Source: Niveispirillum sp.
GTDB lineage: Bacteria; Pseudomonadota; Alphaproteobacteria; Azospirillales; Azospirillaceae
DNA: 60,769 bases
Direction of reading: 5' to 3'
NCBI RefSeq assembly: GCF_017996735.1
Contig: NZ_JAGOGJ010000029.1
Coordinates: 1 to 60,769 of the forward strand
Each line of letters begins with the position of its first letter. Positions within the stretch are counted from its first letter, which is position 1. Below are positions 27,214-36,221 of the stretch, piece by piece. A model generated the notes under the pieces. It did not search any database, had not been told where the DNA came from, and was given only the letters and a program-made list of their open reading frames with translations. A program made the position numbers and the translations under genes.

Positions 27214-27758
27214 ATCCCCTTGCCCACAAGCAGGCGGCCGGCCCGACGCCGCTCACGCCGCTTTTCCTGATAGAACCGGATCAGGGGCTTGGCAATCACG
27301 TAAGCGATGATGCCCGCCGCCACACCCATCAACGCACCACCCGCCAGCATGGGCAGGAACACCTGCCAGGGATGATCGATCAGGAAGGCCAGCGTCAGCC
27401 GCGCCTGATCATCATGCCCCGGCGCCATGCCCAGCAGCCAACAGCCCAGCCGGTAGCTGGAATACCAGATTGCCGGAAAGGTCCACGGGTTGGCTGTGAC
27501 GGTGCCCACCATGGCTCCCATGACAGAGGCCCGCGTCACCCAGGCCAGCAGAAAGGCGATGGGAAAATGCAGACCCAGCAACGGCGTCATGGCCAGCGCC
27601 ACGCCCCAGGCGATGCCCAGCGCGATGGCATGCGGCGATCCCTGGATGCGCGCGATCCGATAAGCGACATAGCGCCCGGACCGCACCAGCCCCATGGAGG
27701 GCCAGAGCAGCCGGCGCAAGCGCCCCGCCGGGGTCAACGGTTCACGCCGCCTGAACAT
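27210..27758 (-). CDS. DUF2062 membrane protein
   Basis: 182 residues with an N-terminal basic stretch, [29 protein letters not shown] and several hydrophobic segments, matching the DUF2062 family. The family is found next to pdxJ/spoT or glycosyltransferases in many proteobacteria; its role is unknown. It overlaps pdxJ by 4 bases and lies 39 bases after spoT, so it belongs to the spoT-to-lepB transcription unit. Confidence 0.8.
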   Translation of the reverse strand: MFRRREPLTPAGRLRRLLWPSMGLVRSGRYVAYRIARIQGSPHAIALGIAWGVALAMTPLLGLHFPIAFLLAWVTRASVMGAMVGTVTANPWTFPAIWYSSYRLGCWLLGMAPGHDDQARLTLAFLIDHPWQVFLPMLAGGALMGVAAGIIAYVIAKPLIRFYQEKRRERRRAGRLLVGKGI

Positions 27759-27797
27759 GATCTCTTCCGGTTCCTTCCCGATCCCCCAAGGGGATCG

Positions 27798-30008
27798 TCA
27801 GCGGCCACGTTCGACCGAATGGATCACCGGGGTTGCCCGCAGCGCCGCCATGATGTTGGTCAGATGCTTGACGTCCTTCACGTCCACATCGATCAGCATC
27901 TCGAAATAATCGTTGGTGCGGTTGGTGATCTTCAGGTTGGTGATGTTGCCGCCATTCTTGCCGATAACCGTGGATAGTGTCCCCAGCGCCCCCGTCTCGT
28001 TGGCCACCACCACCGACAGGCGGCCGACCAGATCGTTGGGCGTATCGGCATCCGGGTCCCAGGATACATCGATCCAGCGTTCCGGGCTGTCGTGGAAACT
28101 TTCCAGCGTCTCGCAGTCGATCGTGTGGATTGTCACACCCTTGCCCGTCGTCACGATGCCGACGATGCGGTCGCCAACGATCGGATGGCAGCAGCGGGCA
28201 TAATGCACAGCCATGCCGGGGATCAGGCCCCGGATGGCCAGCGGAGTCGTGCCCCGGCCCTTCGTCGCGGGCTTCGGCTTGGCGGCAAGGGCTGCCACCT
28301 TCTCGTCCGCCACAACGGGATTGACGTTGCGGTGGCCGGGGAAGATGGAATTGAAGACGTCGCGCACGCCCTCTGTACCGGCACCGATGGCGGCCAGCAG
28401 ATCGTCCACGCTGGGCTGCTGATAAATCTTCAGAACGCCTTCGAAGGCCTTTTCCGAGTATTCATAGCCTTCCTGCTTGAACAGCCGCTCCATCAGGCCA
28501 CGGCCCAGCTTGATATGCTCGCCTCGCTGCTGGGTACGGATGAACCGGCGGATACGGGCGCGGGCCTTACCGGTGATGACGAAGTTTTCCCAGTCCGGCG
28601 AGGGCGAGGAATTCTTCGAAGTCAGCACCTCCACCTGGTCGCCATTCTGTAAATGGCTGCGCAGCGGCTGCATGCGGCCATTGATCTTGGCGCCGACACA
28701 GGTATCGCCCACCTGGCTGTGGACGGCATAGGCAAAATCGACGGGCGTGGCGCCGCGCGGCAGCGCGATCAGGTCGCCCTTGGGCGTGAAGCAGAAAACC
28801 TGATCCTGGAAGAGTTCCAGCTTGGTATGTTCCAGGAATTCTTCCGGCCGCGTCGCGTGCTCCAGAATGTCCAGCAGTTCACGCAGCCAGCGATACTGCC
28901 TGCCTTCCTTCTTCGGCTGTTCGGTCGGTGCGCCCTGCTTATAGGACCAATGGGCGGCCACGCCCATATCCGCCACATCATGCATATCACGGGTGCGGAT
29001 CTGCACCTCGATGCGCTGCCGCTCCGGACCGATGACGGTGGTGTGGATCGATTGATAGCCGTTCGGCTTGGGTGTGGAAATGTAATCCTTGAACCGCCCC
29101 GGCACCACGGGGTAACGGGCATGGATGATGCCCAGCGCCTGATAGCATTCGCCCAGCGTATCGACGACGATGCGGAATGCCATCACGTCGGACAATTGTT
29201 CGAACGCCACATTCTTGGCGTGCATCTTGCGCCAGATCGAATAAGGCGACTTCAAACGCCCATAGATCTCGGCATTCTGGATGGCCGAATCATTGCTGAA
29301 CCGGACGGTCTTGTCCAACTCCTCAATGATGCGATCCACGCGGGCCTTGCCCGTGGATTGCAGATCATCCAGGCGGATCCTGATGCTCTCATAGGCATCC
29401 GGGTTCAGTTCCTTGAACGCCAGATCCTCCAGTTCGTCCTTCCAGCGCTGGATACCGATGCGTTCGGCCAGCGGGACATAGATTTCCAGCGTCTCGCGCG
29501 CGATGCGGCGGCGTTTCTCCGGCTTCAGGAACTGGATCGTGCCCATATTGTGCAGGCGGTCGGCCAGCTTCACCAGAAGGACGCGGATATCCTCCGACAT
29601 GGCCAGCACCAGCTTGCGGAAATTCTCCGCCTGCTTGGTGCTTTCGCTCTGCTCACCGATATTCTGCAATTCGATGCGCGACAGCTTGGTCACGCCATCG
29701 ACCAGCCGCGCCACCTCGGGCCCGAACAGACGCTGGATTTCCTCCAGCGTCGTCAGCGTATCCTCGACCGTGTCGTGCAGCAGGGCCGTGATGATGCTGT
29801 TGGCGTCGAGCTTCAGTTCGGTCAACAGCCAGGCCACCCAGATCGGGTGGACATAATAGGGGTCGCCGCTGGCCCGCGTCTGCGAGCCATGCGCCTTCAT
29901 CGTGAAGACATAGGCGCGGTTGAGCGCGTCCTCATCGGCGTTGGGGTCGTACCCCATCACGCGCTCAACCAGTTCGTACTGGCGGATGATTTTGGTCTGG
30001 CGGCTCAT
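27798..30008 (-). CDS. spoT: Bifunctional (p)ppGpp synthetase/hydrolase (Rel/SpoT)
   Basis: 736 residues. An HD hydrolase domain with LLHDTVEDTLTT and RLHNM is followed by the synthetase domain with RFKDYISTPKPNGYQSIHTTV. A TGS domain (FCFTPKGDLIALPRGATPVDFAYAVHS) comes next, then the alpha-helical/zinc-finger region and a C-terminal ACT domain. Both catalytic halves look intact. It is the single long Rel protein typical of alphaproteobacteria and controls the stringent response. It lies downstream of rpoZ. Confidence 0.95.
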   Translation of the reverse strand: MSRQTKIIRQYELVERVMGYDPNADEDALNRAYVFTMKAHGSQTRASGDPYYVHPIWVAWLLTELKLDANSIITALLHDTVEDTLTTLEEIQRLFGPEVARLVDGVTKLSRIELQNIGEQSESTKQAENFRKLVLAMSEDIRVLLVKLADRLHNMGTIQFLKPEKRRRIARETLEIYVPLAERIGIQRWKDELEDLAFKELNPDAYESIRIRLDDLQSTGKARVDRIIEELDKTVRFSNDSAIQNAEIYGRLKSPYSIWRKMHAKNVAFEQLSDVMAFRIVVDTLGECYQALGIIHARYPVVPGRFKDYISTPKPNGYQSIHTTVIGPERQRIEVQIRTRDMHDVADMGVAAHWSYKQGAPTEQPKKEGRQYRWLRELLDILEHATRPEEFLEHTKLELFQDQVFCFTPKGDLIALPRGATPVDFAYAVHSQVGDTCVGAKINGRMQPLRSHLQNGDQVEVLTSKNSSPSPDWENFVITGKARARIRRFIRTQQRGEHIKLGRGLMERLFKQEGYEYSEKAFEGVLKIYQQPSVDDLLAAIGAGTEGVRDVFNSIFPGHRNVNPVVADEKVAALAAKPKPATKGRGTTPLAIRGLIPGMAVHYARCCHPIVGDRIVGIVTTGKGVTIHTIDCETLESFHDSPERWIDVSWDPDADTPNDLVGRLSVVVANETGALGTLSTVIGKNGGNITNLKITNRTNDYFEMLIDVDVKDVKHLTNIMAALRATPVIHSVERGR

Positions 30009-30073
30009 TTCAGGCCGCCTTTCCGGGCATTATCGCGCCAACACGGGCCTTCCATCTGCACGATCCCGTCGGC

Positions 30074-30460
30074 TCAGATATCCTCGTCGGCCAGATCGGC
30101 CGCGCCGACTTCACTTTCGGAGAAATCGATATCTCCGCCCAGCTCATCCTCGGCCTCGGCACGGGCGGCATCGGCGCCCCAGGCCGTTTCGCCGGCCATG
30201 AGCTCGACGATCTCTTCTTCCGGCTCGTCCTGCTCCGGCACGCGCTGGTGGCCCTTGATCAGGGCGTTTTTCAGGTGATCCAGCGCCACCGTCTCGTCCG
30301 CGATTTCGCGCAGCGCGACGACGGGATTCTTGTCATTGTCCCGGTCGATCGACAGGGGCGAACCGGAGGCAATGTCACGGGCGCGCTGGGCAGCCATCAT
30401 CACCAGCTCGAAACGGTTCGGAATCTTAAGGACGCAATCTTCAACGGTAACGCGGGCCAT
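30074..30460 (-). CDS. rpoZ: DNA-directed RNA polymerase subunit omega
   Basis: 128 residues from the ATG at 30458-30460 ([21 protein letters not shown]). [20 protein letters not shown] and [12 protein letters not shown] are conserved omega motifs. The tail is long and acidic, as in other alphaproteobacteria. Omega helps assemble the polymerase and binds ppGpp, and its coding next to spoT fits that link. A good promoter lies upstream. Confidence 0.95.
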   Translation of the reverse strand: MARVTVEDCVLKIPNRFELVMMAAQRARDIASGSPLSIDRDNDKNPVVALREIADETVALDHLKNALIKGHQRVPEQDEPEEEIVELMAGETAWGADAARAEAEDELGGDIDFSESEVGAADLADEDI

Positions 30461-30494
30461 ATCCAGATACTCTCCAGCGACGGACAAGCTTTGA

Positions 30495-30523
30495 TTTATA
30501 AGGGCCCGTTACCGGCATTGCAA
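30495..30523 (-). promoter_or_regulatory. rpoZ-spoT promoter
   Basis: On the minus strand TTGCAA (30518-30523) and TATAAA (30495-30500) are 17 bases apart, about 35 bases before the rpoZ ATG. This is one of the best sigma-70 matches in the window and probably drives rpoZ-spoT and perhaps the genes beyond. Confidence 0.6.
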
Positions 30524-30545
30524 GGATGCCCGCCCTTCGCCGAAT

Positions 30546-31043
30546 TCATTCCAGCCCAGACAAGGGACGGATGGCCTGATCGGGCGGCAGAGCGGCGATC
30601 AGGTCGGCGATGCCCCGCCCGTCCACGGGGTGCCGCCAATCCGGCGCCACATCCCGCAAAGGTAGAAGAACAAAGGCCCTCTCCACCATACGCGGATGGG
30701 GAAGAATCGGCGGACCAAAGTCAGCCACACCATTGTAATCGATCAGATCCAGATCAAGCACCCTCGCCTCGTTCCTGTGCTGCCGCACGCGACCAAATTC
30801 ATGCTCCACCTGATGCAGGGTCGCCAGCAGGGCGGGTGCATCCAGAAGCGTCGCAACCTGGGCGACGGCATTGACGAACCAGGGCTGGTCGGAGACGGGC
30901 ACAGGCGCCGTTTCATAGAAACGTGAGGTGGCAATAACCCGGATTCCCATGGAGTCGAGCCGGGCCAGCGCCTTGGCGCAGATTTGCGCGGGCGATCCGA
31001 AGCCTGGAACAGAAAGATTGGAACCAACGGCAATCAAAATCAC
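30546..31043 (-). CDS. folK: 2-amino-4-hydroxy-6-hydroxymethyldihydropteridine diphosphokinase
   Basis: 165 residues. ILIAVGSNLS, SRFYETAPVPVSDQPWFVNAV and RVLDLDLIDYNG..LPHPRMVERAFVLLPL are the HPPK signatures, with the metal-binding Asp pair in LDLDL. The enzyme pyrophosphorylates the pterin precursor of folate. It stands 58 bases beyond the rpoZ promoter on the same strand. Confidence 0.94.
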   Translation of the reverse strand: MILIAVGSNLSVPGFGSPAQICAKALARLDSMGIRVIATSRFYETAPVPVSDQPWFVNAVAQVATLLDAPALLATLHQVEHEFGRVRQHRNEARVLDLDLIDYNGVADFGPPILPHPRMVERAFVLLPLRDVAPDWRHPVDGRGIADLIAALPPDQAIRPLSGLE

Positions 31044-31220
31044 GGGGGTTTTCCTGGAAATCCTTGGCGCACGCGCCTATATGGAACGGGAACTCGTCAC
31101 GGCACTTGCTGCCGGCCATGTGTTGGCATACCGTGCCGGAAATCATCCGTCACCTGCCGCTTGTTCGTGGCACCGATGTTTGGTGCAAGTGTTTCAGCAC
31201 CCGCCTGTCGTCCCGGCGAC

Positions 31221-31249
31221 TTGCAGGGCGATATACTCCGGGATCTACA
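31221..31249 (+). promoter_or_regulatory. Candidate promoter of the NYN gene
   Basis: TTGCAG (31221-31226) and TCTACA (31244-31249) with a 17-base spacer precede the NYN start at 31279. The ribosome site AGAGGAAA directly before the ATG is strong. Confidence 0.4.
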
Positions 31250-31278
31250 AATATTCACAACTTCATTAGAGGAAAGCA

Positions 31279-31911
31279 ATGGCACGCAAGATATTCTACC
31301 AGCAAGAACGGCTGGCAATGTTCATTGATGGCGCCAACCTGTATGCCGCCGCTCGCTCCCTTGGTTTCGATATCGACTACAAGCGTCTCCTTGAACTTTT
31401 TGCCGCCGAAGGCCGTTTAATCAGAGCATTTTATTATACAGCACTTGTTGAAGATCAAGAATACTCGCCAATTCGTCCGCTTGTCGACTGGCTGGACTAT
31501 AATGGCTACACCATGGTCACGAAGCCGACCAAGGAATTCACCGACGCGTCGGGCCGGCGCAAGATCAAAGGCAACATGGACATCGAGCTCGCCATCGACG
31601 TGATGGAGATGGCGGAGAATGTCGATCATATCCTGTTGTTCTCCGGCGATGGCGATTTCCGCCGGCTGGTAGAGGCCGTGCAGCGCAAGGGTGTGCGCGT
31701 CACGGTGATCAGCACCGTTCGCTCCACCCCGCCCATGGTGGCCGACGAACTGCGGCGGCAGGCGGACAATTTCCTGGAACTCCAGGACCTTGCCGGCAGC
31801 ATCCAGCGCAGCCATTCCAACCGTTATCAGTCGCCGCCCCTGGCCCATGAACATACCGGCAGCGACGACCATCCGGTACAGCCCGAACACCATACCGAAC
31901 AGGCCGAATAA
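31279..31911 (+). CDS. NYN-domain (LabA/DUF88) protein, putative ribonuclease
   Basis: 210 residues. The PIN-like NYN core shows FIDGANLYAAARSLGF (first Asp), KIKGNMDIELAIDVMEMAE (second Asp) and HILLFSGDGDFRRLVEAVQRKG (further Asp residues), so the four-acid metal site looks complete. Relatives include LabA, RapZ-independent RNA decay factors and other NYN nucleases. The last 40 residues are His/Asp/Gln-rich and low complexity. It is transcribed divergently from folK and is followed by three stem-loops ending in an intrinsic terminator. Confidence 0.85.
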   Translation: MARKIFYQQERLAMFIDGANLYAAARSLGFDIDYKRLLELFAAEGRLIRAFYYTALVEDQEYSPIRPLVDWLDYNGYTMVTKPTKEFTDASGRRKIKGNMDIELAIDVMEMAENVDHILLFSGDGDFRRLVEAVQRKGVRVTVISTVRSTPPMVADELRRQADNFLELQDLAGSIQRSHSNRYQSPPLAHEHTGSDDHPVQPEHHTEQAE

Positions 31912-31917
31912 CACCAT

Positions 31918-32020
31918 CGGTCAAGAATTTTGACCGGTGCTATCCGCGCCCACGGGCGCGAATAGCACATGCCGGCCACCAATGACAAAAGCCGCACCGG
32001 AACATTCCGGTGCGGCTTTT
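31918..32020 (+). ncRNA. Candidate structured RNA: three consecutive stem-loops
   Basis: After the NYN stop codon come three hairpins in about 100 bases. The first is CGGTCAA-GAATT-TTGACCG (31918-31936). The second is a 15-bp stem with one mismatch and a 2-base loop (31937-31968). The third is the terminator stem at 31991-32016 with a T-run. The arrangement could be a structured mRNA 3' end or a small RNA processed from it. No independent promoter was identified, so the RNA call is tentative. Confidence 0.3.
31987..32020. terminator. Bidirectional intrinsic terminator
   Basis: A perfect stem of 11-12 bp (GCCGCACCGGA with TCCGGTGCGGC) is flanked by AAAA on the left and TTTTTC on the right. 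It therefore serves both the NYN gene on the plus strand and the DUF465 gene on the minus strand. Confidence 0.9.
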
Positions 32021-32069
32021 TCTTTGATCACCATTCCGGCAGCCCCTTTGATGGGGACGCGACAGGCAT

Positions 32070-32270
32070 TCAGGCGATGATATCGGGCACCATCTGGCTT
32101 TCCAGCCGGGCGATCATGTCCTTCAGCAGCAATTTGCGCTTCTTAAGACGCTGTATCTGAAGCTGGTCGACAGGGAACTGCTCCGTCAGCCGCTGGATGA
32201 CGTCGTCCATGTCGCGATGCTCCGTTTTCAGAGCCGCAAGCTTCTCTTTCAACACTAGCTGGTCGGTCAT
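32070..32270 (-). CDS. DUF465 (YdcH-like) small protein
   Basis: 66 residues from the ATG at 32268-32270 (MTDQLVLKEKL). The pattern ALKTEHRDMDDVIQRL and LQIQRLKKRKLLLKDMIARLE is the DUF465/YdcH signature, a short helical hairpin common in proteobacteria. Function is not established. The frame extends upstream to 32552, but that part is a shadow of the FKBP gene. Confidence 0.85.
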   Translation of the reverse strand: MTDQLVLKEKLAALKTEHRDMDDVIQRLTEQFPVDQLQIQRLKKRKLLLKDMIARLESQMVPDIIA

Positions 32271-32379
32271 CTGGTTCCGCGTCGCACACCTTGTCCCAGG
32301 CGCTCCAACGCCCGGGCGCATCCATACCACAAATCGCCCGCCCGGTGGGGCACGCAATTTTCGTAGGCGTGGGTTGGGA

Positions 32380-32946
32380 TCAGCGGACAGTGCCTGGTTT
32401 GGCCAGAAGATTGGTCGTATCGGGCTTACGGATACCCAGCAGTTCAACGGTGAAAAGCAAGGTGGCATTGGGGGGAATGCCGCCATCGGGCTGCCCGCGC
32501 AGGCCATAGCCCAGATTGCCGGGGATGGCCAATTCCCACTGCTCGCCCACACGCATCATGGCCAACGCCTCCTGCCAGCCGCGAACGACCTTGGACAGGG
32601 GGAAGGTGGCGGGACGGCCGCGGGTATAGGAACTGTCGAATTCCGTGCCGTCGATCAGCACGCCCCGGTAATTCACCGTCACATCATCGGACAGAAGCGG
32701 ACGCGGCGGGTTGCCGGCCACGCGCCGCACCACCCGATATTGCAGGCCGGACGGCGTCACCTGCCAACCCGGCTTTTTCTGATTCTCCACCAGATACTGC
32801 AATTGCGGGTCGACGCGCGGCATAGCCAGGACATCGTTCACATTGCCGGACGGCTGTGCCTGTGGCGCCTGCTGGGCGCCGGCCGGAATGCCCAGGGCCA
32901 GGGTCAGGGCGATCAGGGAGGCAGCGGTCTTCAGGCGGCCGGACAT
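32380..32946 (-). CDS. Exported FKBP-type peptidyl-prolyl isomerase
   Basis: 188 residues from the ATG at 32944-32946, with GGAG 7 bases upstream. MSGRLKTAASLIALTLALGIPAGAQQ is a signal peptide. The FKBP domain is complete: VTVNYRGVLIDGTEFDSSY, PATFPLSKVVRGWQEAL, LGYGLRG and IPPNATLLFTVELLGI. Active-site residues (Tyr, Phe, Asp, Trp, Tyr) are all present. It would catalyse proline isomerisation or act as a chaperone in the periplasm. A second, more divergent exported FKBP gene lies directly upstream. Confidence 0.9.
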   Translation of the reverse strand: MSGRLKTAASLIALTLALGIPAGAQQAPQAQPSGNVNDVLAMPRVDPQLQYLVENQKKPGWQVTPSGLQYRVVRRVAGNPPRPLLSDDVTVNYRGVLIDGTEFDSSYTRGRPATFPLSKVVRGWQEALAMMRVGEQWELAIPGNLGYGLRGQPDGGIPPNATLLFTVELLGIRKPDTTNLLAKPGTVR

Positions 32947-33035
32947 GTCAACGCTCCGCATTGGACGGTGGGAAGGATGACAGCGGGTTAGCATGGATCA
33001 CGCCACGGGTCACGCGGCGCGTGACCGGCCGCGGC

Positions 33036-33524
33036 TTAAAAGCCGCTGCTCAGCTTCGGCTTCACGAAGGTTATCAGCTCGATGGTGAAGAACAGGTTGG
33101 CGTTTGGCGGCACCTTGCCGCTGGCCGACCCCGTGGGGCCATAGCCGGCGCTGGCCGGGATGGCCAGTTCCCAGACATCGCCAGGCCGCATCAGAGGCAG
33201 GACCTGTTTCCAGCCCGCGATGACCCTTGTCAGCATCAACTGCGCCGGCTTACCCGCTTCCCGCGTGTCCTCGAACGGCTTCCCGTTCTCAAGCCGCCCC
33301 TGATAATGCAGGGTCGCGGTCGAAACCAGTGGCACCAGGGGCCCGTTCGGCGGGCCGGACTTCACGATGCGGTAGCGGGTGGGACCATTGGGGCCAACCC
33401 GCCAGTCGGGTCCCAGCCGGTCCAGGAAGGCCTGTTCGGCAGCCGTCAAGGCTTGCGCGTTGGCGGACAGGGGAAGGAGCATGGCCGATGCGGCGGCCAG
33501 CAGCAGATGTCGGCGCTGCATCAT
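33036..33524 (-). CDS. Exported FKBP-type isomerase, divergent active site
   Basis: 162 residues from ATG at 33522-33524. MMQRRHLLLAAASAMLLPLSANAQ is a signal peptide. The FKBP fold is recognisable (TLHYQGRLENGKPFEDT, LTRVIAGWKQVLPLMRPGD, AGYGPTG, VPPNANLFFTIEL). The usual FDSS reads FEDT and the ATFPL loop reads AQLMLT, so isomerase activity may be weakened. The ATG overlaps the stop of the upstream DUF4412-like gene (ATGATG), so it is coupled to that gene. It lies 89 bases from the other FKBP gene. Confidence 0.85.
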   Translation of the reverse strand: MMQRRHLLLAAASAMLLPLSANAQALTAAEQAFLDRLGPDWRVGPNGPTRYRIVKSGPPNGPLVPLVSTATLHYQGRLENGKPFEDTREAGKPAQLMLTRVIAGWKQVLPLMRPGDVWELAIPASAGYGPTGSASGKVPPNANLFFTIELITFVKPKLSSGF

Positions 33525-34165
33525 GGGACCTTCTTCTCCTTCTCCGGCTGGAGAGCGGGCGGTACGCGACCGTCGAGCGGGTCCAGCGTCATGATCGACA
33601 GACCGGCCGGCACCTCGAACAGGGCCGGATTTTGCGGGCCTCGGCGGATATCGGACAGGGACATGGCGATGGCGGCCGCCCCCTCGCCCCCTGTGCGCCC
33701 CTCCAGCTTCACATAGATGCCGTCCTTCGTGGCCCAAACGCGACCGTCGAATCCGCTGCCGTCGGGCGTGATGTCTTGCACGCGATAACGGGTGACGGCC
33801 TCTCCGGCCAGTGTCTCCGTCCCCTCGGCGGTTCCGGACAGCATTGACAGGGTCGTGGCCACCACGCCGACCTCCGGGTCGGTCAAGGGCAGTTTCATCC
33901 CGACCTTGCTTTCCGGCTGCACCACCAGCGCCTCCTGCCGGTCGGGCCGGATGATCAGCAGGTTGTTCAGTCCGTCCACCCGGCTTTCCCGCCGCTCCAG
34001 GCCCTTGTCATGGAACAGGCGGGCCGACAGCGCCACCCCGTCGACGGTCAGGTTCTGCGACGCGGAAAAGGCGGCAACCGGCGGCGGCAGCCTGTCCGCC
34101 CAGGCCTGCTGCGAGACCAGCGACAGGCCAAGGCCCAGCAGCAGGGCGGATATGGTTCGGGCCAT
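33521..34165 (-). CDS. Exported DUF4412-like protein
   Basis: 214 residues from the ATG at 34163-34165. MARTISALLLGLGLSLVSQQAWA is a signal peptide. The mature part, with repeated beta-strand-like segments (GVALSARLFHDKGLERRE, LLIIRPDRQEALVVQPES, VWATKDGIYVKLEGR), resembles LolA-like/DUF4412 proteins that fold as an open beta-barrel. The frame runs upstream to 34246, but that part lacks a signal. It is the first gene of a unit with two FKBP genes, so client folding or lipoprotein handling in the envelope is a plausible theme. Confidence 0.7.
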   Translation of the reverse strand: MARTISALLLGLGLSLVSQQAWADRLPPPVAAFSASQNLTVDGVALSARLFHDKGLERRESRVDGLNNLLIIRPDRQEALVVQPESKVGMKLPLTDPEVGVVATTLSMLSGTAEGTETLAGEAVTRYRVQDITPDGSGFDGRVWATKDGIYVKLEGRTGGEGAAAIAMSLSDIRRGPQNPALFEVPAGLSIMTLDPLDGRVPPALQPEKEKKVP

Positions 34166-34271
34166 CACTAAGGCTCCCCGGTTCAGGTGCCGGCACGTTA
34201 AGGGGGCTTTGTCCGGCCGGCAAGCGGACAGAAGCAGAGCCGCCATGCCCCCGCCCCCGCCAGGGGCCGGC

Positions 34272-34300
34272 TTGACCCCTTATACTCATTAAGAGCATAT
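34272..34300 (+). promoter_or_regulatory. Weak nadE promoter candidate
   Basis: TTGACC (34272-34277) and GCATAT (34295-34300) have a 17-base spacer, 53 bases before nadE. Several AT-rich hexamers overlap here, so the exact -10 is uncertain. Confidence 0.3.
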
Positions 34301-34353
34301 GAAGGGGGTCCGGCACCGCCCCGGACAGCAAGGTTCCGGCAGGACAAGGCATC

Positions 34354-36018
34354 ATGACCGATCAATTGACCATCGCATTGGCCCAGATCAACCCCACCGT
34401 GGGGGCGCTGGACCATAATGCCGCCCTGATCCGTGCCGCCCGCGCCGAAGCCGCCGGCGCCGATCTTGTGGTCTACCCGGAATTGTCGGTCTGTGGCTAT
34501 CCGCCGGAGGATCTGGTGCTGAAGCCGTTCTTCCTGGACAAGGTGGAAGATACGGTCCGGGCGCTGGCCGCCGATACGGCCGATGGCGGCCCCGCCCTGC
34601 TGGTGGGGGCGCCCTGGCGGGTGGATGGAAAGCGGTACAATGCCGCCCTGCTGCTGGATGGCGGCACCATCGCCGCCGTGCGTCTGAAACATGACCTGCC
34701 CAATTACGGCCCGTTCGATGAAAAGCGGGTGTTCGTGCCCGGCCCCCTGCCCGGCCCCGTCAATTTCCGGGGCGTGCGCCTGGGGGTGCTGGTCTGCGAG
34801 GATATGTGGACGCCCGATGTGGCCGAGACGCTGGCAGAGACCGGGGCCGAAATCCTGGTCGTGCCCAACGGGTCGCCGTTCGAGATCGACAAGGCCGACC
34901 ATCGGCTGGAACTGGCCGTCGCCCGCGTCGTGGAAACCGGGCTGCCGCTGATCTACCTCAACCAGGTGGGCGGGCAGGATGAGCTGGTGTTCGACGGTGC
35001 GTCCTTTGTGTTGAACAGCGACCGCTCGCTGGTGGCGCAGTTGCCAGCCTTCACCCCGCGCGTGGCCATGACGACATGGACGCGCGGCGCCGCCGGATGG
35101 TCCGGAACCTCGACCGAGAGGGTGGCCCCACCCGACGCGCTGGGCGCGATGTACGGCGCCATGGTGCTGGGCCTGCGCGATTATGTGGCCAAGAACCGGT
35201 TTCCCGGCGTCATCCTGGGCATGTCGGGCGGCATCGATTCGGCCATTTCCGCCGCCGTGGCGGTGGATGCGCTGGGGGCGGACAAGGTGCATTGCGTGAT
35301 GATGCCCAGCCCCTATACCAGCCAGGACAGCCTGGACGATGCCGCCGAATGCGCCGGCCTGCTGGGCTGCCGCATCGACACCATCTCCATCCAGCCGGCC
35401 ATGGACGCCTTTGCCGCCATGCTGGCCCCGTCCTTCGCCGGCACCCGACCCGACATCACCGAAGAGAACCTGCAAAGCCGGTCGCGCGGCCTGATCCTGA
35501 TGGCCCTGTCGAACAAATTCGGCCACATGGTCCTGTCCACCGGCAACAAGTCCGAAATGTCGGTGGGCTATGCCACGCTCTATGGCGACATGTGCGGCGG
35601 ATACAATGTCCTGAAGGATGTCTACAAGACGACGGTCTACAAGCTGTCCCACTGGCGCAACCGCAACCGGCCCGAAGGGGCGCTGGGGCCGGCGGGCCGG
35701 GTGATTCCCGAACGGATCATCACCAAGGCACCGACCGCCGAACTGAAGCCCGACCAGAAGGACCAGGACACGCTGCCCGAATATCCGGTGCTGGACGACA
35801 TCCTGGAATGCCTTGTCGAACGCGACCTTTCGTTGCACGACATCGTGGCGCGCGGACATGACGCCCAGACGGTGAACAGGGTGTGGCGCATGCTGGACCG
35901 GGCTGAATACAAGCGCCGCCAGGCCCCGCCGGGCGTGAAGACAACCTCGCGCAGCTTCGGCCGCGACCGGCGCTATCCCATCACCAGCGGGCTTCTCTCG
36001 TTGATCCGTGGTTCATAA
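34354..36018 (+). CDS. nadE: Glutamine-hydrolysing NAD+ synthase
   Basis: 554 residues with two domains. The N-terminal nitrilase-like glutaminase has YPELSVCGYPPEDL (Glu), RLKHDLPNYGPFDEKR (Lys) and GVLVCEDMW (Cys). The C-terminal synthetase starts near residue 270 and has the ATP-binding GMSGGIDSAISAAVAVDALG and STGNKSEMSVGYATLYGD. It amidates deamido-NAD to NAD with glutamine as nitrogen source. It stands alone and divergent from the DUF4412-like gene. Confidence 0.96.
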   Translation: MTDQLTIALAQINPTVGALDHNAALIRAARAEAAGADLVVYPELSVCGYPPEDLVLKPFFLDKVEDTVRALAADTADGGPALLVGAPWRVDGKRYNAALLLDGGTIAAVRLKHDLPNYGPFDEKRVFVPGPLPGPVNFRGVRLGVLVCEDMWTPDVAETLAETGAEILVVPNGSPFEIDKADHRLELAVARVVETGLPLIYLNQVGGQDELVFDGASFVLNSDRSLVAQLPAFTPRVAMTTWTRGAAGWSGTSTERVAPPDALGAMYGAMVLGLRDYVAKNRFPGVILGMSGGIDSAISAAVAVDALGADKVHCVMMPSPYTSQDSLDDAAECAGLLGCRIDTISIQPAMDAFAAMLAPSFAGTRPDITEENLQSRSRGLILMALSNKFGHMVLSTGNKSEMSVGYATLYGDMCGGYNVLKDVYKTTVYKLSHWRNRNRPEGALGPAGRVIPERIITKAPTAELKPDQKDQDTLPEYPVLDDILECLVERDLSLHDIVARGHDAQTVNRVWRMLDRAEYKRRQAPPGVKTTSRSFGRDRRYPITSGLLSLIRGS

Positions 36019-36042
36019 GCATAGATTGCCGGGGGTCATGGC

Positions 36043-36071
36043 TTGACAAGGCAAGGACTGCCTACCAAAGT
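36043..36071 (+). promoter_or_regulatory. Candidate cheY-cheZ promoter
   Basis: A perfect TTGACA -35 at 36043-36048 and CAAAGT at 36066-36071 have a 17-base spacer, about 150 bases before cheY. Another TTGAC occurs at 36110 without a good partner. The long leader is otherwise featureless. Confidence 0.4.
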
Positions 36072-36221
36072 GCGGCCCAGTGACCCGGAACGGGGTGAAC
36101 CTGATTGGCTTGACGGGCCGGATCGGTTAACCTGAAAGGGTAATCGGCAACCGTTGACCGGTGCCGGATGGATATTAAGCAGATTTGCTTTGGTGCAACA
36201 CGTTCAGGTGGGGGTTCCGCA

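Noticed and set aside
31201..31216. Possible third copy of the CCCGGC repeat arm upstream of the NYN gene
   Set aside because: Only the GTCCCGGCGAC part matches and the symmetric half is missing, so it may be chance in GC-rich DNA.
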